This document shows, one piece after another, positions 33,495 through 40,363 of a DNA stretch of 56,045 nucleotides. The DNA is from a virus. The stretch lies in the IMG/VR virus record IMGVR_UViG_3300028666_000040, positions 1-56,045 of that record; one strand, given 5' to 3'. Every line of letters begins with the position of its first letter. Position 1 is the stretch's first letter. Both the position numbers and the translations under genes were made by a program. A model generated the notes under the pieces. It saw nothing but the letters and a program-made list of their open reading frames with translations. It was not told where the DNA came from and ran no database searches.

Positions 33495-33590
33495 ATGGCG
33501 CACTGGCCCCTAATCCTGTTTGTTTGTTTCGGCCTGGCCGTTGTGGCGCTCGGCATCTATTGGGCGTGTACGACCGACTTTTCCCACTGA
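33495..33590 (+). CDS. 31-residue single-helix membrane protein
   Basis: Almost the whole peptide is one membrane helix (WPLILFVCFGLAVVALGIYW) with a short polar end. It lies 11 bases after the endolysin stop. A pinholin, holin regulator or antiholin role is possible by position. Confidence 0.5.
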   Translation: MAHWPLILFVCFGLAVVALGIYWACTTDFSH

Positions 33591-33656
33591 CGGCCCGCCG
33601 TTAACCGCGCCGGCCGGGAGCCGGTAAATCTTCCAAATAAAACGGAGTTGCTCGCA

Positions 33657-33998
33657 ATGAAAAAGCTTGCCCTCGTGGCGAGCCGCTTTGGCTCGCCATA
33701 CCCCAGGCGCTCGGCGCCGGCGCCGATAATCTTCTTGCCGGTGCTCTCGCTTATGATTCTGGTCGCGCTCACCGGCTTCGTGCTTGCGGCCGTGATGCGC
33801 GCGCCGGCGTCCGAGCCGCCGGATTTGCTCGACACCATCGTCGCGCTTTACGGGCCGGCATGCGGCGTCCTGATCGCGCTGGTCATCCTGTGCGAGCGCG
33901 TCGCCAGGCTTATTCCAAACAGCACCACGAGCCGCGTGCTCAAGGTGCTGCTGGTCATCACCACGGTTCTCGGGGTGAAAGTCCCCGACAATCAGTAA
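33657..33998 (+). CDS. Holin candidate with two membrane helices
   Basis: 113 residues: basic N-terminus (MKKLALVASRFGS), helix 1 around residues 24-48 (PIIFLPVLSLMILVALTGFV), an acidic loop (ASEPPDLLDT), helix 2 (IVALYGPACGVLIALVILCE), then a basic tail and a possible third hydrophobic stretch (VLKVLLVITTVLGV). Size, topology and place beside the endolysin fit a holin. CGGAG precedes it. No specific family recognised. Confidence 0.6.
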   Translation: MKKLALVASRFGSPYPRRSAPAPIIFLPVLSLMILVALTGFVLAAVMRAPASEPPDLLDTIVALYGPACGVLIALVILCERVARLIPNSTTSRVLKVLLVITTVLGVKVPDNQ

Positions 33999-34012
33999 GA
34001 CCGCGCGCCGCC

Positions 34013-34312
34013 ATGGAGACCTTTCTCCTTGCGCTGGTCGCCGCCGCCATCAAGGGCGGCGCCGCCGGCGCGGCCACTTATGTCACCGGCCTGTCTCTGG
34101 ACGAGTGGTTGACGTTTGGGGCTTCGCTCGCCGCGGCGGTCGAGCCCGAATTGGCCGGCAAGCTCGGCTTGCACGAGCAGTCGCCGGCCGCGTTCGTTGA
34201 GGCGTTGCTTAAGGGCATGGCCGACGAATTGCTGAACAATTCCGCGCAACGCTGGCTTTCCGCCAACGCCGACGCGGCGATGCGGTTGCGGCCCGGCATG
34301 GGGCCGCACTGA
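34013..34312 (+). CDS. Small lysis-region protein, unknown
   Basis: 99 residues. The N-terminal stretch LLALVAAAIKGGAAGAATYV is moderately hydrophobic and may associate with the membrane; the rest is helical (EWLTFGASLAAAVEPELAG, FVEALLKGMADELLNNSAQR). Start 14 bases after the holin-like gene. Function unknown. Confidence 0.6.
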   Translation: METFLLALVAAAIKGGAAGAATYVTGLSLDEWLTFGASLAAAVEPELAGKLGLHEQSPAAFVEALLKGMADELLNNSAQRWLSANADAAMRLRPGMGPH

Positions 34313-34349
34313 TCTTTTGTAGGTGCGTTCAAACAAACGGGAGAATTGC

Positions 34350-34895
34350 ATGACTGATACGACCACGACCGCGGCCGTTCCGGCCGCGGCGCCGGCTCCG
34401 ACGAGCCTGCAAACGTTCTTCGCCGATCTTGAGGCGAAGCTTTCGGCCGACGCGCAGAAGGCGGTCGCCTTTCTCAAACAGCTTGCCCAGGCCGAGGCTT
34501 CCATTCTCGCCAAGGCCGGCTCCGGCCTGCCTATCATTATTTCGGAGTTCGAGACGCTGCTGCAATCGATCAACACCAAGTTGCCGGTGATCAACGCCTC
34601 GATCGGTGCGGTGAAGGCCGAAGCCGCCACCGCGGCGCCAAATAACACGGCGCTGCAAAAGTTGATTTCGGACGTGGAGCAAGGCGTCAACGATGCCGCC
34701 GAGGTTTCGACGGCGCTGTCGTCCGGCTCCGCTGCCGGCGACAACACCGTGGTGACGACGGCGGTCGCGACCGTGACCGCGGTCAATTCGCTGGCGGCGC
34801 TCGCCTCGCAGGCGTCGGCCATGCTTGGCCAGGCTTCGGTCGACTCGCCGAACGCAACGCAGGCGGTGTCGCCGGCGTCGCCGCCGGAAGACTGA
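34350..34895 (+). CDS. Ala/Thr-rich helical protein, unknown
   Basis: 181 residues, predicted almost all helix: FFADLEAKLSADAQKAVAFL, QAEASILAKAGSG, and FETLLQSINTKLPVINAS, with a low-complexity Ala/Thr/Ser C-terminus. Preceded by CGGGAG and by a CAAACAAAC leader. No signal peptide. It is followed by a strong terminator, closing this part of the lysis operon. Confidence 0.6.
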   Translation: MTDTTTTAAVPAAAPAPTSLQTFFADLEAKLSADAQKAVAFLKQLAQAEASILAKAGSGLPIIISEFETLLQSINTKLPVINASIGAVKAEAATAAPNNTALQKLISDVEQGVNDAAEVSTALSSGSAAGDNTVVTTAVATVTAVNSLAALASQASAMLGQASVDSPNATQAVSPASPPED

Positions 34896-34914
34896 CACTC
34901 CGGTTGCTTCGCGT

Positions 34915-34954
34915 ATCCCGGCCCCAGGGCGGCGTCCTTGGGGCCGGGATTTTA
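34915..34954 (+). terminator. Strong rho-independent terminator
   Basis: Perfect 12-bp stem ATCCCGGCCCCA (34915-34926) / TGGGGCCGGGAT (34939-34950), 12-base loop, then TTTATTT. Separates the lysis genes from the lipase gene. Confidence 0.85.
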
Positions 34955-34977
34955 TTTGATGTCCGGGGGCGGGACCG

Positions 34978-35622
34978 ATGATTACCGATCTTAAGTTGGC
35001 GCAGGCCTGTCTCGATGCATACAGCTTGCCGCCGTCGCTGCCGATCCCGTCGACCGGCACCTGCGTGCGCGTCGTCGTGAGCGGTGCCGACATCATCGTG
35101 GCGTTCCGCGGCTCGAAGACGCCGCAGGATTGGTTCCGCGATTTTTGCTGCGCGCCGGTTCACGTGCGCGAACATCCGCAGCTTGGCCTTTGCCATGAGG
35201 GTTTTTCGAATGCCGTCGAGAGCGTCTATGGCGTCATCGCCGGCGCGATCGGCGCCCATAATCTCTATGTCACCGGACATAGCCTTGGCGGCGCGCTCGC
35301 GGTCGGCTTTGGTGCGCTGTACGCGTGCGCCAACCGGCCTGTTGCGGCCATCGTGACGTGCGGCGCGCCGCGTTTCGGCATGCAGCCTTTCGTCGACGTG
35401 CTTAAGGCCGTCACCGTCCGTCAATACCGCAACGGCAACGATCCGGTTCCTGATCTGCCGTTCGACGTTCCGCCCGACTTTGCTTTTGTTGATACGCGCG
35501 CGCCGATCGGCATCGGCGTTCCGCGCGCGATCGACATCGAATGTCATCCGATGGCCGCGTACCAGGCCGCGTTGACCGCGTATGTCGCAAAGCAGGAGGG
35601 GAGCATTGCAGCAGCAAGCTAA
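34978..35622 (+). CDS. Class 3 lipase-like alpha/beta hydrolase
   Basis: 214 residues. Lipase_3 fold with nucleophile elbow GHSLGG (S102), candidate acid D155 (GNDPVPDLP) and H190 (ECHPMAAY), plus AFRGSKTPQDWFRDF upstream as in fungal-type lipases. No signal peptide, so release would depend on lysis. A lipase beside endolysin and holin could attack the outer membrane at lysis, as LysB does for mycobacteriophage, or act on host lipids. Its own position just after a terminator suggests separate transcription, though no clear promoter is visible. Confidence 0.82.
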   Translation: MITDLKLAQACLDAYSLPPSLPIPSTGTCVRVVVSGADIIVAFRGSKTPQDWFRDFCCAPVHVREHPQLGLCHEGFSNAVESVYGVIAGAIGAHNLYVTGHSLGGALAVGFGALYACANRPVAAIVTCGAPRFGMQPFVDVLKAVTVRQYRNGNDPVPDLPFDVPPDFAFVDTRAPIGIGVPRAIDIECHPMAAYQAALTAYVAKQEGSIAAAS

Positions 35623-36100
35623 GGGGCAGGATGCGCTGGGCGTTCGCGTCCGCACTGTCGAGGAAGGGCTGCGGGACCTTAAAAAGGATTTTTCCGGCCT
35701 GGAGCAAAAGTTCGAGACGTCGATCGGCCAGTTGGGCACGGAATTGCGCACCGCGCTTTCGGTGCTCGCCGATCGGGTCGTGGCGCGCTCGCAGCCGAAT
35801 TTCATGGTGCTGATTTCCGCGGCGGGCGTGCTCGCGTCGGCAATGACCACGGTCGGCTATCTGGCGCTGTCGCCGGTGCAGGCGAACGTGGCCGCCTTGC
35901 AGCGCGAGATCGTGCCGCGTGAGGAATATGACCGGCGCGCGGTCGATATCGATCACCGGCTTGGCGACACCGCCGGCGCGGTCGAAGAAATCCGGCGCGA
36001 GCGCTACCAGGAACAGCGCGACACCATTGCGCGCCTGGCGGCCGAGTTGCGCGAGGTTCGCGCCCGCGCCGCCGCGCCGCCGGCGCGCGCGGTCCCATAG
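35606..36100 (+). CDS. Membrane protein with flanking coiled coils
   Basis: 164 residues from TTG 35606, with AGGAGGGG just upstream; ATG 35582 is an alternative. A cytoplasmic heptad-rich part (VEEGLRDLKKDFSGLEQKFE), one membrane helix (FMVLISAAGVLASAMTTVGYL) and a second heptad-rich part (VEEIRRERYQEQRDTIARLA, AELREVRARAA). This layout is seen in phage i-spanin-like and holin-accessory proteins. It is the last gene before the 36.2 kb terminator; no partner o-spanin lipobox gene was found nearby. Confidence 0.6.
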   Translation: MQQQAKGQDALGVRVRTVEEGLRDLKKDFSGLEQKFETSIGQLGTELRTALSVLADRVVARSQPNFMVLISAAGVLASAMTTVGYLALSPVQANVAALQREIVPREEYDRRAVDIDHRLGDTAGAVEEIRRERYQEQRDTIARLAAELREVRARAAAPPARAVP

Positions 36101-36212
36101 GGCGCGTCGGCCGGGTGAATCCATTTTTGTGGCGTTATGTGGCGTGGCGTTGCGTCGGTTGTGTCGGGTTGCGTCGCGTACCCTTCAATAATCCTCCCTG
36201 TTTGAACTTAAA

Positions 36213-36256
36213 GCCGCCCGGCCCGGTCGTCGTAACGCCGGCCGGGCGGCCTTTTT
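36213..36256 (+). terminator. Strong rho-independent terminator ending the late operon
   Basis: Perfect 11-bp stem GCCGCCCGGCC (36213-36223) / GGCCGGGCGGC (36240-36250), then C and TTTTT. The 283 bases 36101-36383 otherwise hold a GT-rich stretch and the repeats at 36276-36320; no gene is seen. Confidence 0.9.
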
Positions 36257-36275
36257 GCGTCTAGCGCGCGGCGAA

Positions 36276-36320
36276 TTGACCGGGAAACCGGACAAAAGGA
36301 CTTGACCGGAAAACCGGACA
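36276..36320 (+). repeat. Two 19-base near-identical operator-like repeats
   Basis: TTGACCGG-G/A-AAACCGGACA occurs at 36276-36293 and 36302-36320, 26 bases apart, each containing CCGG-AAA-CCGG. They lie between the late terminator and the next gene and look like a regulator-binding array or promoter part. Confidence 0.55.
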
Positions 36321-36383
36321 GAGCGAACGGGACCCTAAGCCGGGCGATGGGCCTGGCGAGTCGGCTTTAGGAGGGCCGCACAC

Positions 36384-36860
36384 ATGGTAAATCCCGCAGC
36401 CAGGGCCACTCTTGCCCTCATAATTCTGGTCGCCGGCGTTGCCGGCGCGCACGCGGCGCCGTCATCGACGTCGCCGGCGCCGGCCGTTCCGTCGCCGAAC
36501 GTCACCACGGCGCCGGTGCTGCGCTTTCCAAACCGTTGGGCATACTACATGGCGGCGCTGTCCTGCCCGAATAGTCACGCGCGCCGCGTCGCGACGTGCT
36601 GGAACGACGTCAAGCAATGCTTGAGCGGCTATCGCGACGACGGCACGCTGATCGGCGAAATCACCAACGCCGACCGCACCGCGGTCATCGCGCATCTGAA
36701 TTGCGGCGGTTCGATCTGCTACAACCTCGATACCGGCGACGCTTTCTATAACGGCCGGCACATCGTGCAACTCGATCTGAAACAAGATATGCGCGCCGCC
36801 GATGTCGCGGCGGTGCGCGCGCAATGCTCTGCCCCGGCCGATAACGGAGGCGCGCAATGA
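36384..36860 (+). CDS. Exported cysteine-rich protein
   Basis: 158 residues with a signal peptide (ATLALIILVAGVAGAHA, cleavage before APSS). The mature part has a Pro/Ser/Ala linker and then a domain with several cysteines (ALSCPNSHARRVATCWNDVK, QCLSGYRDDGTLIG, LNCGGSICYNLDTG, RAQCSAP), probably disulfide-bonded in the periplasm. TAGGAGGG precedes the start. It heads a short unit between the lysis operon and attP, a usual place for lysogenic-conversion genes. No family recognised. Confidence 0.65.
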   Translation: MVNPAARATLALIILVAGVAGAHAAPSSTSPAPAVPSPNVTTAPVLRFPNRWAYYMAALSCPNSHARRVATCWNDVKQCLSGYRDDGTLIGEITNADRTAVIAHLNCGGSICYNLDTGDAFYNGRHIVQLDLKQDMRAADVAAVRAQCSAPADNGGAQ

Positions 36861-37150
36861 AGGTTGTTCGCCTCAATGAAGACGACGCGGCGTTGATCGC
36901 CCGCGCCTTCCTGCCGCACAATCCGAACAAGTTGCGCGGCCCGCTCGAAACCCGGCAGGCGCTTAAGGATGCCTGCCATCGTTTCCGCGAGGCGCTCGCG
37001 GTCGCGGCCGAGCCGCAAGCTGGTGATCTAAGCTTCGTGCATGAGACGCTCAAAGGTTGCCGCGCGGCGCTCGCCGGCGAGCCTGGCGCGCCGCCGGCGG
37101 CCGAACTGCTCGGCGCGCTTCGCGTCGCCATCCATGGCTTTGAAGGCTAG
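36857..37150 (+). CDS. Small helical protein, unknown
   Basis: 97 residues; start overlaps the previous stop (ATGA). Helical segments (DDAALIARAFLPH, ETRQALKDACHRFREALAVA, LLGALRVAIHGFEG). No motif recognised. Probably co-translated with the exported protein. Confidence 0.55.
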   Translation: MKVVRLNEDDAALIARAFLPHNPNKLRGPLETRQALKDACHRFREALAVAAEPQAGDLSFVHETLKGCRAALAGEPGAPPAAELLGALRVAIHGFEG

Positions 37151-37159
37151 GAGGGCACA

Positions 37160-37420
37160 ATGGCTTCCAAGCTTACCTTCGGCACAACAAGTCCTTACCA
37201 CTGCGGTTGGCAAGGTTGGCGCGATAGGATCGAGGTGTTTTTAGATGGCGTTCACGTCGCCGATTTGGTCGCATCTGGCCCAAACAGGCGGCAAATGCGT
37301 TACGGTTTGCGCACCCACCATCCTTCACTGAAGCAGTATCCCGCCATCGCTCTGCCTGTCGGTATCAAAGCCGCCAAAAGAGCCGTTCGGGCTGCTCTTG
37401 CGAAAGGGGATGGCGTTTAG
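37160..37420 (+). CDS. Small protein, unknown
   Basis: 86 residues with AGGAGGG upstream. WQGWRDRIEVFLDGVHVADL suggests a beta hairpin; the C-terminus is basic (GIKAAKRAVRAALAKG). Codon use is less GC-biased than neighbours (for example 37300-37400), hinting at separate origin. Function unknown. Confidence 0.55.
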   Translation: MASKLTFGTTSPYHCGWQGWRDRIEVFLDGVHVADLVASGPNRRQMRYGLRTHHPSLKQYPAIALPVGIKAAKRAVRAALAKGDGV

Positions 37421-37651
37421 ATGAACGCGAAACGGCGTAAGCAAATAAGCGCCGCGATCGAGCACCTGGCGCAAGCCAGGGAAATTCTCGAAACGGCGCA
37501 ATCTGACGAGCAAGACTATTTCGACAACATGCCGGCCGGTCCCGCCGGCGGGGAAAAAGGCGATCGGGCGCAAGCCGCGGCCGATGCATTGCAAGAGGCC
37601 GTCGACGCGTGCGAGGAAGCAACTGGCGCGGCGGAGAGGGCAATGGAATGA
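37421..37651 (+). CDS. Small acidic helical protein, unknown
   Basis: 76 residues starting immediately after the previous stop (TAGATG). It resembles, from memory, a common phage family that starts MNAKRRK and contains SDEQDYFDNMP followed by a helical AADALQEAVDACEEATG. Function not known to me. Confidence 0.6.
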   Translation: MNAKRRKQISAAIEHLAQAREILETAQSDEQDYFDNMPAGPAGGEKGDRAQAAADALQEAVDACEEATGAAERAME

Positions 37652-37908
37652 AGCGGTCTAAACCAAAAACGCCGGCGCGGCTCACGCCGGCGTTTCTCGC
37701 CAAGGTCGGCCAGGCGCTGCACGGCCCGTCCTGGCGCGCGGCGCTCGCCGGCGATCTTAACGTATCCGAACGGACCGTCCGCCGTTGGGCGGACGGCACC
37801 ACGGCGATCGCCGCCGGCGTGCGCTTCGATCTGATCGTGCTGTGTCAAACCCGCGCCGCTGATCTCGCTGGCCTGGTCAAGACGCTGGAGGAGCGCTTCG
37901 TAGGGTGA
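37648..37908 (+). CDS. Small HTH DNA-binding protein
   Basis: 86 residues; ATGA overlap with the previous gene. The segment LAGDLNVSERTVRRWADGTT is a helix-turn-helix. The N-terminus is basic (MKRSKPKTPARL). Last gene before attP in this unit; it may regulate the unit or the integration genes. Confidence 0.6.
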   Translation: MKRSKPKTPARLTPAFLAKVGQALHGPSWRAALAGDLNVSERTVRRWADGTTAIAAGVRFDLIVLCQTRAADLAGLVKTLEERFVG

Positions 37909-37985
37909 CGGCGCTGACTTTCAGAGAGTCGGTCGTTTCGGTGGCGGTATCGGTGGCGGAAGGCCTGGTCAATTCAGCTAAGTGT

Positions 37986-38030
37986 TGGTCGGAGTGGCAG
38001 GATTTGAACCTGCGACCCCCTCGTCCCGAA
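37986..38030 (-). other. attP core: 3' half of a tRNA-Pro gene
   Basis: Read on the minus strand, 38030-37986 is an anticodon loop TTCGGGA (anticodon CGG, proline), anticodon 3' stem, variable loop, T arm GCAGG-TTCAAAT-CCTGC, acceptor CACTCCG, A, and CCA. No 5' half is present, so it is not a working tRNA gene. It is the crossover identity copied from the host tRNA-Pro(CGG). The integrase gene ends 28 bases away. Confidence 0.9.
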
Positions 38031-38058
38031 TTTTTGCCGCACCGTCGAGAACACGCAT

Positions 38059-39267
38059 TTACGGCCATTTCCGCGCGGTCCCGCGCCGTTCTTTTCGTGT
38101 TTTGTTCCGTCGTTTCGGTGGCGGAGCGGTGGCGGGATCGCTTTGTTCACGGTTCCGCGCCGGCGCTGTTCTCACCATGCGGCGGAACGCCAGACGGGCG
38201 CCATCGAGGTGGTCGGGATGGTGGTGGCCGTAGGTCTGATGCAGCGTCTGCGGGCTCATGCCGATGAAGCCCGCCGCCTGCCACAGATCCGTGCCGGCCT
38301 GCATCTGCCAGGTCGCGCTGGTATGGCGCAGCGTGTGCGGCGTGACGTCGTCAAGGCCGCAGTCGCGCGCCACGCTGCGAAAGGCGCGGTCGCAATCGTG
38401 CACCGCGTCGCCGTTCCATTCGACCGGGTGTTGTTGTCCCTTGCGTTTCCAGCGCCGCAAATGCGCCAACAGGCCCGGCGGCAGCGGGATCGGCGGTTTG
38501 CGTTTTTTTGTTTGACGCTCGCCTGGCGCGCGGCGGTAAAACACGCCGCGGTCGACGTCGATATAGCCGTGGCCGGCTTTTGGCTTGAATGATGCCGCGC
38601 AGATCGCGCCGGCGCGGGTGCCGGTGTAGAGTCCGATCAGGATGAATCTGGCGACGTGCTTGCGGCTCGCCCGGTCGGTCGGCTTGCCTTTCTGGATTTC
38701 GCGATAGCGCCAGGCGCTGCGAATAAGCTTCGCCGCTTCCGGCCGCGTCAGCCACCGATCGCGCGGTTCGTTTTTCTCCGGCAGCCAAACGCTGATGACG
38801 CGATCGTGGTAGCCTTCGCGGCGGTGCAGGTTTATCGCCGCGCGCAACAGGCTCAAGTCGCCGGCGGCGCCGGTGGCCGTGCCGCGGGCCTTGACGAAGG
38901 CGCGGCATAGTTCGCCGTTGATGTCGCCCAGCATCGTGGCTTCGCCGAAATAGGACGCCAGCCGCGCAATGTGGGCGCGCGCGTCGTCCGGCCGCGCCAG
39001 GCTTTCGACCTTTTGTTCGAGATAAAGATTTAGGACGTCGGCGATCGGAATTTGATCGGGATCACGCAGGCGCTTGGCGGCGCCGCCGTGCTTTTGCGCG
39101 AGATAGGTTTGGAGCGCTCGCTCTGCGCCCGCAAGGTCACGCGCAAGGCATCCAGTGCCGGTTTGCACGCCGCGATCTTTGATAATCCAGACGGCGTCGT
39201 GCTGGCCGCGGCCGTCATGCCGTCCGGGGCGGAGCCAGAGGTAAGGGCCTTTTGCGCGGCGCGGCAT
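38059..39267 (-). CDS. int: Tyrosine-recombinase integrase
   Basis: 402 residues. Site-specific recombinase joining attP to the host tRNA-Pro site. Catalytic residues: R218 (YTGTRAG), H311 and R314 (HTLRHTSATW) and nucleophile Y346 (HQTYGHHHPDH). The N-terminal ~60 residues (GPYLWLRPGR, AVWIIKDRG) form an arm-binding domain and ~70-165 the core-binding domain. The last ~35 residues are basic and low-complexity. Its stop abuts attP, and the gene shares a leftward transcript with the excisionase gene, whose end overlaps its start by about 240 bases. Confidence 0.95.
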   Translation of the reverse strand: MPRRAKGPYLWLRPGRHDGRGQHDAVWIIKDRGVQTGTGCLARDLAGAERALQTYLAQKHGGAAKRLRDPDQIPIADVLNLYLEQKVESLARPDDARAHIARLASYFGEATMLGDINGELCRAFVKARGTATGAAGDLSLLRAAINLHRREGYHDRVISVWLPEKNEPRDRWLTRPEAAKLIRSAWRYREIQKGKPTDRASRKHVARFILIGLYTGTRAGAICAASFKPKAGHGYIDVDRGVFYRRAPGERQTKKRKPPIPLPPGLLAHLRRWKRKGQQHPVEWNGDAVHDCDRAFRSVARDCGLDDVTPHTLRHTSATWQMQAGTDLWQAAGFIGMSPQTLHQTYGHHHPDHLDGARLAFRRMVRTAPARNREQSDPATAPPPKRRNKTRKERRGTARKWP

Positions 39268-39470
39268 AGCTTTCTCATGCGGCCGATCGCCGCCAAGGTC
39301 GTGTAATCCTTGCCCGCGATCCGTTCAATGTCCAGCCGCCCGCGTTTGCCTTCGAGGCGAAGTCCATGCGCCGTCATGGTGCCGTCCGGGAAGGCGAACG
39401 CCGCGGCCACTTCAAGCCGCAGCGGCGTGTCGGGCGTTATCTGGTCGCGCGGTGGAATTTGCGCTTTCAC
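39030..39470 (-). CDS. Excisionase-like protein
   Basis: 146 residues from GTG 39470, with GGAG eight bases upstream. DTPLRLEVAAAFAFPDGTMT then RLDIERIAGKDYTTLAAIGRM is, from memory, the pattern of small rhizobial phage excisionases (winged-helix, with a Tyr-Thr-Thr recognition helix). The recognisable domain ends near residue 85; the remainder overlaps the integrase gene in another frame and looks non-specific, so the functional part is N-terminal. It would direct excision with the integrase. Confidence 0.7.
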   Translation of the reverse strand: MKAQIPPRDQITPDTPLRLEVAAAFAFPDGTMTAHGLRLEGKRGRLDIERIAGKDYTTLAAIGRMRKLCRAAQKALTSGSAPDGMTAAASTTPSGLSKIAACKPALDALRVTLRAQSERSKPISRKSTAAPPSACVIPIKFRSPTS

Positions 39471-39493
39471 GGCGTGCGCTCCGGCGGTCCGCT

Positions 39494-39754
39494 TTATCCT
39501 TGCGCGCGGCGGTTGGCGTGCCGGCGCGCCCGCGCGGCATAGGCGGCGATCTGCGCCGGCGTCCAGCCGAGGATTTCCATGTCGTCTTGCGACATCGCGC
39601 CGGCCGCGGCGGCAAAGATGCGGAAATCGTCCGCCATTTGCATCACCGCGCGCTGGTCGCAAAGCGTGCTGCGATCGAGGAATGGGCTGTAGGCAGGGCT
39701 GAACGCTCGCTTATCGACGACGATTTGGCGCGTGGCGTTGGAACATCTTGGCAT
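39494..39754 (-). CDS. Small protein at the head of the integration operon
   Basis: 86 residues; AAAGGAGG five bases before the ATG, a very strong site. Contains CDQRAVMQMADDFRIFAAAA and the helical end MEILGWTPAQIAAYAARARR. First gene behind the leftward promoter at 39781-39808. May act in integration control; no family name known to me. Confidence 0.65.
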   Translation of the reverse strand: MPRCSNATRQIVVDKRAFSPAYSPFLDRSTLCDQRAVMQMADDFRIFAAAAGAMSQDDMEILGWTPAQIAAYAARARRHANRRAQG

Positions 39755-39780
39755 TTTGGCCTCCTTTCGGGAAGGCGGCC

Positions 39781-39808
39781 ATTATGCAAAACGCATTGTC
39801 AGTGTCAA
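39781..39808 (-). promoter_or_regulatory. Leftward sigma70-type promoter for integration genes
   Basis: On the minus strand: TTGACA (39808-39803), 16-base spacer, CATAAT (39786-39781). This is a near-consensus promoter 27 bases ahead of the first gene of the integrase operon. Confidence 0.75.
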
Positions 39809-39839
39809 TTCGTTACGCATAGTCGAAAGGAACGGGTTT

Positions 39840-40352
39840 TTACTCAGCCTCGTCGGCCGCCTCCACCGTGAACCAGAGTCCCATCGATTTTTGCAGCGTG
39901 AACTTGCGCTCCTCTGTTTCAATCGACATCAAATTGCCGACCGGCAACGCCTCAATAAGGAGCGAAATAATCTTACCGCGATCTTTGTCGCTGACTTCAG
40001 GGGTTGTGACGCTGATAGCCGCTGCATAGGCGCGCAGGCACTTACTGCTGTCCATCGGGTTTCCTGCGGTGCAAATAATCGTCAGCTCGGTCATGTCGGC
40101 GCCGCCTTTTGCCGAAGATGCCATGATCTGCATGATATCGCCGATGCGGAAAGTGCAGACCGTCCGTTTATTTTTATCCCCCGGCAGGCATCCGAAGCGC
40201 TTAATTGGGTCGCGAACGTTGAGGACGTCAAGTTGATGGCGCATCGCCGCCGGGAACGTGGCAAATGACAACGGCTTGAGCGTGTCACTGTCCGCCATGC
40301 ACTGCTGGCTGGCTGCAGCAAGGGCGACGACTGCGGCGGCGAGCTCTTTCAC
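39840..40352 (-). CDS. Exported protein downstream of the repressor, lysogenic-conversion candidate
   Basis: 170 residues from GTG 40352, with GGAGGG six bases upstream. The N-terminus KELAAAVVALAAASQQCMA is a plausible signal peptide. The mature part has further cysteines (FGCLPGDKNKRTVCTFRIGD, TIICTAG, SKCLRAY) and a helical/beta mix ending acidic. It starts 11 bases after the repressor stop, so it should be made from the repressor-maintenance transcript in lysogens. This fits superinfection exclusion or another envelope change. No family recognised. Confidence 0.65.
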   Translation of the reverse strand: MKELAAAVVALAAASQQCMADSDTLKPLSFATFPAAMRHQLDVLNVRDPIKRFGCLPGDKNKRTVCTFRIGDIMQIMASSAKGGADMTELTIICTAGNPMDSSKCLRAYAAAISVTTPEVSDKDRGKIISLLIEALPVGNLMSIETEERKFTLQKSMGLWFTVEAADEAE

Positions 40353-40363
40353 GGGCTTCCCTC

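Noticed and set aside
37986-38030. A functional tRNA gene
   Set aside because: Only the 3' half is present; D arm and 5' acceptor strand are missing. No complete tRNA gene was recognised in the window.
37905-38267. 120-codon plus-strand frame across attP
   Set aside because: Its WSEWQDLNLRPPRP segment is the well-known false translation of a reverse-complement tRNA 3' end, and the rest is antisense to the integrase.
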